Shown here in pieces: positions 7,302 to 15,826 of a DNA stretch of 64,000 bases; positions within the stretch are counted from its first letter, which is position 1, and each line of letters opens with the position of its first letter. Below the pieces are notes generated by a model, which saw only the letters and a list, made by a program, of their open reading frames with translations, was not told where the DNA came from and did not search any database. The translations under genes and the position numbers were made by a program. The stretch spans positions 682,001 through 746,000 of the forward strand of contig NZ_JAMXSS010000002.1 in the NCBI RefSeq assembly GCF_024124825.1, in the 5' to 3' direction. Source of the stretch: Arthrobacter sp. H16F315 (GTDB taxonomy: Bacteria; Actinomycetota; Actinomycetes; Actinomycetales; Micrococcaceae).

Positions 7302-8319
7302 GTGACAATGATGCTGTTTGCCCTGGTTGTGGTTTTCGCCGGGGCTTTCGCCTTCCTGAACGGCTTCAGGGACGCCTCAGCGGCGGTAGCGATAGCGGTC
7401 CGGACGCGGGCCCTCACCCCCACCGTCGCAGTGCTGCTGGCCGCGTTCTTCAACTTTATCGGCGCCGCCTTGAGCGCAGCCCTGGCCCTTGGGGTCAGCC
7501 AGACCTGGGTGCGCCTGCCCCCGGGGGGTGAACGGGCTCAGCATCCTGATCGCCTGCCTGGCAAGTGCCGTGCTGTGGGGCATCTACACCTGGTGGCGGG
7601 GCGTCCCGTCGTCCTCCACCCACGCCCTCGTAGGCGGGCTGGCCGGCGCGGGTGTCGCGAGTGCAGCGCTCGGCGGGAACGACGTCGGCGGCGTAGATTC
7701 GTCCCTGCTCCTCCAGGTGGTGCTGCCCCTGCTGCTCTCGCCGGTGATCGCCTTCGCCGGCGCCTATTTGCTGGTCTGGCCGGCGACGTGGGCAGCCCGG
7801 TACACACCACCAAACGTGGTCAACGGCCGCTCACGACGGGTCCAAAGCATCGCCAGCGGCGCCGTCGCCTTTGCCCACGGCCTGCAGGACGGCCAGCGCA
7901 CCGGCGCCGTCCTGATCCTTGCGCTGCTGGCGTCCGGGCTAGCTAGCGAAGGCGGTATGCCGTTCTGGGTGGCGCTGTTCCCGGCTGTCCTGCTGACCGC
8001 CGGCACCTTGGCGGGCGGATGGCGGATTTCCTACACCATCGGCTACCGGATGATCCGGATGGATCCGCTGCGCGGTTCGATCGCACAGCTCTTCAGCTCG
8101 GCGATCCTGTTGATTGGCGCGATCGGCCTGTACTGGCCGATCTCGACGACGCACACCGTCACCTCCGCCGTTTTAGGCTCCGGCACCAACCAGGAGTTCC
8201 GGGCCACCGACCGAAAGGTGGTGATCCGGATCCTGATGTTTTGGATGCTGACTCCGGTGGCCACCGCGGCGACGGCGTTTGTGCTCGCCTTGTCCCTCTC
8301 GCCGCTGGGCAATCTCTAA
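7302..8319 (+). CDS. PiT-family low-affinity inorganic phosphate transporter (frame break)
   Basis: A proton- or metal-phosphate-coupled integral membrane permease, about 338 residues when restored, with nine to ten hydrophobic segments and two inverted family repeats. The repeats carry SSSTHALVGG in the first half and STTHTVTSAVLG in the second. The usual G-N-D signature is altered (NGFRDASAA and HGLQDGQ). The frame breaks in the CCCCCGGGGGG run at 7518-7528: removing one G joins SQTWVRLPPG to VNGLSILIACLAS. The gene follows its DUF47 partner by one base and converges on pstB. Confidence 0.88.
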
Positions 8320-8326
8320 CGACGCC

Positions 8327-8352
8327 GTAAGCGCTCCGCGCGGAGCGCTTAC
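8327..8352. terminator. Perfect 26-bp palindrome between pit and pstB
   Basis: GTAAGCGCTCCGC is followed directly by its reverse complement, overlapping the pstB stop codon. It sits between the convergent pit and pstB genes and probably acts as a bidirectional terminator or mRNA 3' stabiliser. It lacks a T-run on either side. Confidence 0.6.
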
Positions 8353-9128
8353 CCGAAGCGGCCGGAAACGTAGTCCTCGGTGGCTTTCTCGGTGGGGTTG
8401 CTGAACATGGTGTGGGTGTCGCCGTATTCGATCAGCTTGCCTGGCTTGCCGGTGCCTGCGATGTTGAAGAACGCCGTCCTGTCAGATACCCGCGCGGCCT
8501 GCTGCATATTGTGGGTCACGATCACCACGGTGTACTGGTCCTTGAGTTCGTTGATCAGGTCCTCGATGGCCAGGGTGGAGATCGGGTCCAGGGCGGAGCA
8601 CGGCTCATCCATCAAGATGACCTGCGGCTCAACGGCAATCGCGCGCGCGATGCAGAGCCGCTGCTGCTGGCCGCCGGAGAGGCCCGAGCCGGGCTTACCC
8701 AGCCGGTCCTTGACCTCGTTCCACAGATTGGCGCCCTGCAGGGAGCGCTCCACCAAGGCGTCGGCTTCGCCCTTGGAGATCTTCTTGCTGTTCAGCTTGA
8801 CGCCGGCAAGCACGTTGTCGCGGATGGACATGGTGGGGAACGGGTTGGGCCGCTGGAACACCATCCCGATCTGCGCGCGGACGGTCACCGGGTCAACCCC
8901 GGGCGCGTACAGGTTGTCGCCGTCGAGAAGCACATCGCCCTCAACGCGGGCTCCGGGGATCACCTCGTGCATCCGGTTCAGGGTGCGCAGGAAAGTGGAT
9001 TTGCCGCAGCCGGACGGTCCGATGAAAGCCGTCACGGATTTGGGTTCGATGTTGATGCTAACGTCTGCGACGGCCAGGAATTTGCTGTAGTAGACGTTCA
9101 GGTCCTTGACGTCGATGCGCTTAGACAT
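8349..9128 (-). CDS. pstB: Phosphate ABC transporter ATP-binding protein PstB
   Basis: 259 residues, the standard PstB length. Walker A is GPSGCGKST, the Q-loop is [14 protein letters not shown], the signature is [14 protein letters not shown], Walker B is [13 protein letters not shown] and the switch His lies in [13 protein letters not shown]. It energises high-affinity phosphate import through PstC/PstA. It is the last gene of pstSCAB, 55 bases after pstA, and ends in a palindrome against the convergent pit gene. Confidence 0.97.
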   Translation of the reverse strand: MSKRIDVKDLNVYYSKFLAVADVSINIEPKSVTAFIGPSGCGKSTFLRTLNRMHEVIPGARVEGDVLLDGDNLYAPGVDPVTVRAQIGMVFQRPNPFPTMSIRDNVLAGVKLNSKKISKGEADALVERSLQGANLWNEVKDRLGKPGSGLSGGQQQRLCIARAIAVEPQVILMDEPCSALDPISTLAIEDLINELKDQYTVVIVTHNMQQAARVSDRTAFFNIAGTGKPGKLIEYGDTHTMFSNPTEKATEDYVSGRFG

Positions 9129-9183
9129 GATGTTCCTTCACTTGCTGGAGGTACGGGAAGAAGAATGGGGCCGCCATAGCAGC

Positions 9184-10293
9184 CTAGCGTCCGGCTTTGG
9201 GTGCGAAGATACGGGCAACCAGGCGGGCTCCGAGGTTCAGCAGCATCACCAGGATGATGAGGACCAGGGCGGCGCCCCAGGCACGCTGTGAGGACGGATC
9301 CGGGTTCGACGGCGAGGTCGGGTTCAGGATCTGGGTGTAGATGAAGGTTGGCAGCGAGGCCATCCAGCCGCCGAATACGTTGCTGTTGATGCCGGTCGCG
9401 AATCCGGCGGTGACCAGGATCGGTGCGGTTTCGCCAATCACCCGGGCGATCGCGAGGGTGACGCCGGAGGCGATGCCGGAGATCGCCGTCGGGATAACAA
9501 CCTTCAGGATGGTCCGCCACTTGCGGACCCCGAGGGCGTAGGCCGCCTCCCGAAGCTCGTTGGGGACGATCTTGAGCATCTCTTCACTGGAGCGGACCAC
9601 CACGGGGATCATCAGGACGGAGAGCGCGACGGCGGCGACGGCACCGGTCTTGGTGCCGGGGCCCATCACCGCGAAGAAGAACGCCGCCGCGAAGAGGCCC
9701 GCAACAATGGACGGAATGCCGGTCATAACGTCAACAAAAAAAGTGATGGCTTTCGCCACGGTCCGGTCGTTGCCGTATTCCACCAGGTAGACCGAGGCCA
9801 AGAGGCCCACCGGCACCGAGATGACCGTCGCCAGCAGGGTGATCTGGATGGTGCCGAGCAGCGCGTGGTAGATGCCGCCAACAACCGGTCCGCCTTCTTC
9901 GACGGTCTTGTTGTCAAAGGCGCCCGTTACGCCGTTCATCGACGTCGTCAGGAACCCCGGGTCCAGCAGGCCCGGCAGCCCGTTGACAAGAACCGTCCAG
10001 ATCACGGAGATCAGCGGGAGCAGGGCGATCAGGAACGAGCCCACCACCAGGCAGGTCGCCAGTTTGTCCTTGGCTTTACGGGATCCCTCGACGGCGGCGC
10101 TCCACCCGACAAGACCGGCGGCGAAGAGGATGGCCGAGACGAGTCCCCACCCGAAGGCGTTGAATCCGATCAGGGCCATCACGGCAGCGGCGAGAACCAG
10201 GGCGATGCCAAGGACCAGGTACGGCGCCCATTTTGGCAGTTGGCCCTTGGTGAGGGCCGAACGCTTTTTGACGGGGGTCAGGGTGGCGGTCAT
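9184..10293 (-). CDS. pstA: Phosphate ABC transporter permease PstA
   Basis: 369 residues. Residues 1-90 include two or three hydrophobic segments, longer than in E. coli PstA. A BPD-transport permease domain follows, with an EAA loop (LREAAYALGVRKWRTILKVVIP) that contacts PstB. It forms the translocation pore together with PstC. Its ATG is immediately preceded by the pstC stop codon (no gap), indicating coupled translation. Confidence 0.95.
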   Translation of the reverse strand: MTATLTPVKKRSALTKGQLPKWAPYLVLGIALVLAAAVMALIGFNAFGWGLVSAILFAAGLVGWSAAVEGSRKAKDKLATCLVVGSFLIALLPLISVIWTVLVNGLPGLLDPGFLTTSMNGVTGAFDNKTVEEGGPVVGGIYHALLGTIQITLLATVISVPVGLLASVYLVEYGNDRTVAKAITFFVDVMTGIPSIVAGLFAAAFFFAVMGPGTKTGAVAAVALSVLMIPVVVRSSEEMLKIVPNELREAAYALGVRKWRTILKVVIPTAISGIASGVTLAIARVIGETAPILVTAGFATGINSNVFGGWMASLPTFIYTQILNPTSPSNPDPSSQRAWGAALVLIILVMLLNLGARLVARIFAPKAGR

Positions 10294-11226
10294 TTAGTTG
10301 GCTCCCGAGAATTCTTTGTGCCGGATGATGACCCAGCGGGCGATCATGTTCACGCCGAGGGTGATAACGAAGAGAACCAGGCCTGCCGCGATGAGCGTGC
10401 TGACCTTCAATCCGCTGGCTTCCGGGAAGTTCAGCGCGATTTCAGCAGCGATGGTCTGGTTTCCGGAGGTGATCAGGCTGGCGGTCAGGGCGCCGGAGGA
10501 CAGGACGAGGGCCACCGCCATCGTTTCGCCCAAGGCGCGGCCGAGACCGAGCATAATCGCGCTGATGATGCCGGGGCGGGCAAAGGGCAGCACCGTCATC
10601 TTGATCATTTCCCACCGGGTGGCGCCGAGCGCCAGCGCCGCTTCCTCGTGCAGCTTGGGGGTCTGCAGGAAGATTTCGCGGGTCAGGGACGCAATGATCG
10701 GCAGGACCATAACCGCCAGGACAATTCCGGCCGTCAGGATGGTCTTTCCGGTTGCCGACGCCGGGCCTTCGAAGATGGGCAGCCAGCCCGCGTTCTTGGC
10801 AAGCCACTGGTACACCGGCGTCATGGCGCCGGACAGGAACGCAGCACCCCAGGCGCCGTAGACCACCGAAGGGATGGCGGCCAACAGGTCGATGAGGTAA
10901 CCGAGCGGGGCGGCGAAGCGCCGCGGCGCGAAATGCGAGATGAAGAGCGCGACGCCGATGGCTACCGGGGTGGCGATCACCAGGGCAATAGCGGCTGCGA
11001 TCAGCGTGCCGATCACGATCGGCCAGATGTACGAGAAGAAGCCTTCGCCGCCCTGGATCTTGTCCGGGGATGCCACAAGGGCAGGGATAGCCTGGATCAC
11101 GAGGAAAAGCGCGACCCCGAAGAGCACGGCCAGGATCAGGCACCCGGCGGCCAAGGTGGCTGCGGAAAAGACCTTGTCGCCGGCGCGGCCTGCGCCCCGG
11201 GACGTGGTCAGGGAGGTGGTGGTCAC
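10294..11226 (-). CDS. pstC: Phosphate ABC transporter permease PstC
   Basis: 310 residues from GTG 11226, chosen because AAGGA lies seven bases before it; the frame is open to 11268. There are six predicted membrane helices and an EAA loop (HEEAALALGATRWEMIKMTVLP). It pairs with PstA to form the phosphate channel. A long hairpin in the pstS-pstC spacer probably lowers its expression relative to the binding protein. Confidence 0.95.
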   Translation of the reverse strand: MTTTSLTTSRGAGRAGDKVFSAATLAAGCLILAVLFGVALFLVIQAIPALVASPDKIQGGEGFFSYIWPIVIGTLIAAAIALVIATPVAIGVALFISHFAPRRFAAPLGYLIDLLAAIPSVVYGAWGAAFLSGAMTPVYQWLAKNAGWLPIFEGPASATGKTILTAGIVLAVMVLPIIASLTREIFLQTPKLHEEAALALGATRWEMIKMTVLPFARPGIISAIMLGLGRALGETMAVALVLSSGALTASLITSGNQTIAAEIALNFPEASGLKVSTLIAAGLVLFVITLGVNMIARWVIIRHKEFSGAN

Positions 11227-11268
11227 TTCACGATCCTTCAGATCTGTGTGTACGTCGGACAAACACAT

Positions 11269-11323
11269 TGGTTCCCTGCCCTGTTACGGCCGTCGATGAC
11301 AGCCGTAACAGGGCAGGGAACCA
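11269..11323 (-). terminator. Long hairpin between pstS and pstC
   Basis: A perfect 22-bp inverted repeat (11269-11290 with 11302-11323) around an 11-base loop, in the spacer downstream of pstS on the minus strand. There is no T-run, only a T-rich ATGTGTTTGTCC. Partial terminators or 3' stabilisers after a solute-binding-protein gene are common and would give more PstS than PstCAB. Confidence 0.75.
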
Positions 11324-11368
11324 TTATCAGGCTGGTGTTTCCACTATGCCTGGCAGTGCTGAAGATCC

Positions 11369-12490
11369 CTAGGACTTGACCTTGATGGCCTCAATGGACT
11401 TGAGGGCCTTGTCCTGGAGTGTCTTGGACAGCGGGGCGGACTTTGCGGAGTCGGCGGCGGCCTTCTGGCCGGCGTCGGAGACCACGTACTTCTCGAAGGC
11501 CTTGACCAGGTCTACGGTTTCCTGCTTGTCGTAGGTGGTGCATACAACGTGGAAGGACACGAGCACGATCGGGTAGGCGCCTTCGATCGTGGTCTTGCGG
11601 TCAAGCTTGATGGACAGGTCGTTGGCGTTGCGCCCCTCGACCGGAGTGCCGGCGTCGACGGCCTTGGCCGCGGCGTCGGCGGAGATCTTGGTGAACGAAC
11701 CGCCGACCTTGATCTGCGCGGTGCCGAGCTTGCCGCTTACTGCGGAGTCGTCGGCGTAAGTTACGGCGCCCGGGGTGTCCGTGACGGTCTTGACGACGCC
11801 TGAGGTGCCCTTGGCGTTTTCGCCCTGCAGGGCGGCGGGCCAGATTCCGGCAGCCTTGTCGGTCCAGGCCTCGGGAGCGGCCGCGGCCAGGTAATCCGTG
11901 AAGTTGGACGTGGTGCCGGAGTCATCCGAGCGGTGCACCGGGGTGACCTTGAGGTCAGGTAGCGTCGCGTCCGGGTTCAGGGCGGCGATGGCCGGGTCGT
12001 TCCACTTGGCCACTTCACCGCGGAAGATCTTGGCGACAGTCGGGGCATCCAGCTTCAGTTCCTTGACCTCGGGGAGGTTGTAGGCGACCGCGATGGGGGA
12101 AATGTAAACGGGGATGTTCAGCGCACCCTCGGGACCGCACTGGGTCTTGGACGAGGCAAGCTCATCGTCCTTGAGGTAGGCGTCGGAGCCGGCGAACTGC
12201 GCGGAGCCGTCCAGGATGGCCTTGCGGCCGGCACCGGAACCGTCCGGGGAGTACTGCACCGTGGCGCCCTGGTTTGCCGAGGCAAAACTGGTTTTCCACA
12301 CATCCATGGCAGCGCCCTGCGCGGAGGAACCGATACCCGTCAGGGTGCCCGTAACCTTGGGGCCCGAAGCGGACGGAGCGGCGGACTGTGCGGTGCCGGT
12401 TGCGTTGTCCGAACCACATGCGGTCAGCGCGAGAGCGCCAACGGCGATGACAGCGATAGCCGCGTTGCGGCCGAAACGGAGTGCCTTCAC
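11369..12490 (-). CDS. pstS: Phosphate ABC transporter substrate-binding lipoprotein PstS
   Basis: 373 residues from GTG 12490, with AAGGGG upstream; the frame runs open to 12613 without a leader. A lipoprotein signal peptide ends in ALALTAC-GS, so Cys anchors it to the membrane. The phosphate-binding fold follows, with GIGSSAQGAA near the N-terminus, YSPDGSGAGRKA, and VHRSDDSGTTSNFTDYL, the Ser/Asp/Thr loop that coordinates phosphate. It is the first gene of pstSCAB and is preceded by a PHO-box-like repeat array. Confidence 0.97.
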   Translation of the reverse strand: MKALRFGRNAAIAVIAVGALALTACGSDNATGTAQSAAPSASGPKVTGTLTGIGSSAQGAAMDVWKTSFASANQGATVQYSPDGSGAGRKAILDGSAQFAGSDAYLKDDELASSKTQCGPEGALNIPVYISPIAVAYNLPEVKELKLDAPTVAKIFRGEVAKWNDPAIAALNPDATLPDLKVTPVHRSDDSGTTSNFTDYLAAAAPEAWTDKAAGIWPAALQGENAKGTSGVVKTVTDTPGAVTYADDSAVSGKLGTAQIKVGGSFTKISADAAAKAVDAGTPVEGRNANDLSIKLDRKTTIEGAYPIVLVSFHVVCTTYDKQETVDLVKAFEKYVVSDAGQKAAADSAKSAPLSKTLQDKALKSIEAIKVKS

Positions 12491-12587
12491 TGAGATGTAC
12501 CCCTTCCAGGGATTCTTCTGTGCGTGCCGGGCGGGAGAAGCCCGGTCAAAGATGCGTACGGTTTGTACCTTTATCGAAGGTAGGCGC

Positions 12588-12631
12588 CCCAAGTGAAGAG
12601 AATTGCCGCCCAAGGTGAACGCAAGGTTAAC
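12588..12631 (-). promoter_or_regulatory. PHO-box-like direct repeats upstream of pstS
   Basis: Read on the minus strand, 11-base units follow each other exactly: GTTAACCTTGC (12631-12621), GTTCACCTTGG (12620-12610), a degenerate unit (12609-12599) and CTTCACTTGGG (12598-12588). The 11-base period and GTTCACC core are those of PhoP boxes in actinobacteria. The array lies about 100 bases upstream of the pstS start, so induction under phosphate starvation is likely. Confidence 0.7.
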
Positions 12632-12743
12632 GACGCCGGGACATTGGCTTACATCCGCCGGGGCCCATTGCGCTGGCGTCGTCGCAGTCGTAGGGGCCGG
12701 CCCCGACGGACCGGACGCTCAACGGCCCTCTAGACTGGAGCGC

Positions 12744-13870
12744 ATGGCCCCCGCTATTGGACTTTCCGCAAGCTCCCGGTTCCTGCGCGGCAGGGTCCGC
12801 ACCGGCCTGGTCCGCAGCCGGAACTCCCTGGTGCCGGCCATTCAAATGACGGGCTGCGCCGTCGGCGCCTACGCCTTCGCCGAATACGTATTGGGCCACA
12901 GCGGCCCGCTCTTCGCTGCGACGTCATCCCTGATCTCGCTGGGCTTTTCCCGCGACCCCCGGCTGCGGCGCGTGATCGAGGTCGGCCTCGGCTGCACCAT
13001 CGGCATCGTCGTCGGCGACCTGCTGCTGCACTGGCTGGGCGCCGGGATCTGGCAGGCCGCCGTTGTGCTGCTGTTCTCGATCCTGCTGGCAAGGTTCCTG
13101 GACAGCGGCACCATTTTCACCACCCAGCTGGGGCTGCAGTCCCTGCTGGTGGTCCTTTGCCGGCGCCCGACGGAGGACCGTTTACCCGCAGCCTCGACGC
13201 CGTTGTTGGAGGGGTGTTTGCCCTCCTGGTGACCATCCTGATCCCGAAGGACCCGCGCCGGGAACCCCGCAACGACGTCAGGAAACTCCTGCACGAACTC
13301 GCCGAGGTGTTGCGCGAATGCGGCTCTGCGCTGAGTTCCAGCGACGCGACCCAGGCATGGCATGCGCTGATCCGGGGCCGGAACTGCCAGCCGCTCGTCG
13401 ATGCCATGCGGCAGACCCTGCGGTCCTCCGGCGAGGTGGCGACCCTGTCGCCGGCCTACCGGAGGCACCGGGACGAGCTGGACCAGATGGAGCAGTCGCT
13501 CGACTACATCGACCTGGCACTGCGTAACAGCCGCGTCTTTGCCCGCCGCCTGACCAGCGCCATCAATCATGCGGCCCTGTCCGACGAGGCGACGCAGAAC
13601 ATCGCCGAGGTCCTGCATGACACGGCCGATGCCGTCGACGAACTCTCCCTGGGCCTGGCCGAAGTGCACGACGGCGTCCGCCGCGCCCACTTGCGGACCG
13701 CCCGGACGGAATTACGGGAAATTGCCGGGCGCCTGCACCCGCGGCTGCTGGATGTGCAGCGGCTGGAAGGCGAAACGGTGGTGATGCTGTTCCGTCCGCT
13801 GATGGTAGACCTGCTCGAGGCGGCCGGGGTCGACTCCGGGGAAGCCCGGGACATCCTTCCCCCGCTGTAG
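12744..13870 (+). CDS. FUSC/aromatic-acid-exporter-like membrane protein (frame break)
   Basis: About 375 residues when restored. The start is ATG 12744 after CTGGAG. The N-terminal half has four to five hydrophobic segments (roughly residues 30-130) with the FUSC-type opening, LVPAIQMTGCAVGAYAFAEY. The C-terminal half is a long cytoplasmic helical region rich in Arg and Leu. One base is missing near the TTT at 13156-13158: adding it joins GLQSLLVVL to PAPDGGPFTRSLDAVVGG. Relatives are proposed to export small aromatic or toxic compounds; the substrate is unknown. It is divergent from pstS and lies upstream of radA. Confidence 0.75.
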
Positions 13871-13933
13871 TCGCCGCGGTAGTCGCAGCGGCGCGGAAGC
13901 GTGCTTGTCACAGGGCGCCGATAAGGTGGAGCA

Positions 13934-15307
13934 ATGGCTACCAAGACTTCCCGCGCCACCAAGGCGCCGGGCTACAAATGCGCGGAATGCGGCTGGACCA
14001 CCGCTAAGTGGGTGGGCCGCTGCGGCGAGTGCCAGGCCTGGGGCACCGTTGAGGAAACCGGCGGCGCCATAGCGCGCACAACGGCTGCCACCAGCGTGCT
14101 GGAACCGGCCCGCCGGATCTCCGAGGTGGACGCCACCACCGCTGCCTTCCTGCCCACCGGGGTGGATGAACTGGACCGTGTGCTCGGCGGCGGACTGGTC
14201 CCTGGCGCCGTTATCCTGCTGGCGGGCGAACCCGGCGTCGGCAAGTCAACCCTGCTGCTGGACGTTGCCGCCAAGTTTGCCCGCACCGCGCAGGATGTCC
14301 TCTACATCACGGGCGAGGAATCCGCAGCGCAGGTCAAGCTGCGCGCGGACCGGATCGACGCCGTCGCCGAATCCCTGTATCTCTCCGCCGAAACGGACCT
14401 CGGCCAAGCCCTGGGGCAGGTGGAGAAGTTGGAGCCGCGGCTGCTGATTGTGGACTCGGTGCAGACACTCAGCAGCGCCGATGTCGAAGGCAGCGCCGGC
14501 GGTGTCTCGCAGGTCCGGGAGGTCGCGGCCTCCCTGATCGCCGCCGCCAAACGCCGCAACATGACCACCCTGTTGGTCGGCCATGTGACCAAGGACGGCT
14601 CGATCGCCGGACCCCGGCTGCTCGAGCACCTGGTCGACGTGGTGTGCCAGTTTGAAGGCGAACGACACTCCCGGCTGCGGCTGCTGCGGGCCGTCAAGAA
14701 CCGTTACGGGCCCACGGACGACGTCGGCTGCTTCGACCTGAACGAAGACGGGATCGAGGGCCTGGCCGACCCGAGCGGGCTGTTCGTCTCGCGGACCAAG
14801 GAGCCGGTCTCGGGCACCTGCATCACCGTGACCCTGGAAGGGCGCCGTCCCCTGCTCGCGGAGGTGCAGTCCCTGCTGGCCGAAAGCTCCAGTGCCCAAC
14901 CGCGCCGGGCCACTAGCGGACTCGACAGTTCCCGGGTGGCCATGCTGCTGGCCGTACTCCAGCAGCGGGCCGGCTGCCTGCTGAACAAGGACGATTCCTA
15001 CGTGGCGACAGTGGGCGGCGTGAAGCTCAGCGAGCCCGCCACTGACCTCGCCGTCGCGCTGGCCGTGGCCTCGGCGAAAGCCAAAAAACCCCTGCCGCAG
15101 CGGCTCATCGCCTTTGGTGAAGTGGGACTGGCGGGCGAGGTCCGCGCCGTTCCCGGGATCAACCAGCGGATCCAGGAAGCCCACCGGCTGGGCTTTACCC
15201 ATGCCGTGGTGCCGGCCAGCCCCAATGGCCCCGGACCGGTACCCGCGGGCTTCTCGGTGCGGGAAGTCGGGCACCTGACCGAGGCGCTGAGCCTGCTGAT
15301 CAGCTGA
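13934..15307 (+). CDS. radA: DNA repair protein RadA (Sms)
   Basis: 457 residues, full family length. The order is a C4 zinc finger (CAECGWTTAKWVGRCGEC), a RecA-like ATPase with Walker A GEPGVGKST at about 100, Walker B LLIVDSV, the RadA-specific KNRYG motif, and a C-terminal Lon-like domain (VATVGGVKLSEPATDLAVAL). It is a DnaB-like helicase that extends branch migration during recombinational repair. The ATG has GGTGGAG upstream. In mycobacteria radA directly precedes disA; here about 10 kb lies between them. Confidence 0.97.
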   Translation: MATKTSRATKAPGYKCAECGWTTAKWVGRCGECQAWGTVEETGGAIARTTAATSVLEPARRISEVDATTAAFLPTGVDELDRVLGGGLVPGAVILLAGEPGVGKSTLLLDVAAKFARTAQDVLYITGEESAAQVKLRADRIDAVAESLYLSAETDLGQALGQVEKLEPRLLIVDSVQTLSSADVEGSAGGVSQVREVAASLIAAAKRRNMTTLLVGHVTKDGSIAGPRLLEHLVDVVCQFEGERHSRLRLLRAVKNRYGPTDDVGCFDLNEDGIEGLADPSGLFVSRTKEPVSGTCITVTLEGRRPLLAEVQSLLAESSSAQPRRATSGLDSSRVAMLLAVLQQRAGCLLNKDDSYVATVGGVKLSEPATDLAVALAVASAKAKKPLPQRLIAFGEVGLAGEVRAVPGINQRIQEAHRLGFTHAVVPASPNGPGPVPAGFSVREVGHLTEALSLLIS

Positions 15308-15455
15308 GTCGTTCCCGCTGAGTCGCCGCTGGAGCTGCCCAGGCGCTTATCCCGGCTGCAGCACACCCTGACGAAGTATCCGGGCAGCAACGCAACAAGA
15401 CCCTCAGGAAGCGACTTTGGACCCTAGCCGCCGCCCGGTATCCGGCCGACGATGG

Positions 15456-15486
15456 GGACAGGACAGCAGGACAGGACAGGACAGCA
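15456..15486 (+). repeat. Short GGACA tandem repeat
   Basis: GGACA occurs twice (15456-15465), then GCA, then three more times (15469-15483), then GCA again. It lies about 25 bases upstream of the SHOCT-protein start, just before a GAGGGG ribosome site. It may be slippage-prone; no function is evident. Confidence 0.7.
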
Positions 15487-15509
15487 GCGAGGGGCGAGGG
15501 GACGCGGCC

Positions 15510-15826
15510 ATGATGGGATACTACGGAAACGGCATCGGCTGGATGTGGCTCTGGGGCGCGCTGTTGCTGGTCGGTATCGCAGCGCTGGTGCTGCTCGCGG
15601 TCCGGACGTTCAGCGCCGGAGCCGCCCGCCGCGGGCCGGATCAGCCCGGCCGCTACGGCACTCCAGGCTATGGCCAGCCGGGTACTCCCCGGCCGGCCCC
15701 GGCTTCCCGGGCACACCGGGCGGAAAGAGCCAGGCACGGCTGATCCTGGACGAACGTTTTGCCAAGGGCGAGCTCACCACGGAACAGTACCGCGAGAACG
15801 TGAAAGTCCTCGGCGAGGAATCCTAG
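15510..15826 (+). CDS. SHOCT-domain small membrane protein (frame break)
   Basis: About 105 residues when restored. ATG 15510 follows GAGGGGACGCGG. Residues 5-28 form one membrane helix (IGWMWLWGALLLVGIAALVLL), followed by a Gly/Pro-rich linker and a C-terminal SHOCT motif, LILDERFAKGELTTEQYREN. The helix and SHOCT parts are in different frames; one base is missing in the G/C-rich stretch near 15685-15705. SHOCT segments are thought to mediate oligomerisation. The stop codon overlaps the start of the multicopper oxidase by one base, so the two are co-translated. Confidence 0.75.

Noticed and set aside
9865..11379. 504-codon open frame on the plus strand opposite pstA/pstC
   Set aside because: It is the antisense shadow of two clear permease genes; low-complexity Gly/Arg/Asp composition and no family.
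15456..15486. GGACA repeats as a CRISPR-like array
   Set aside because: Units are 5 bases with no spacers; a simple short tandem repeat.
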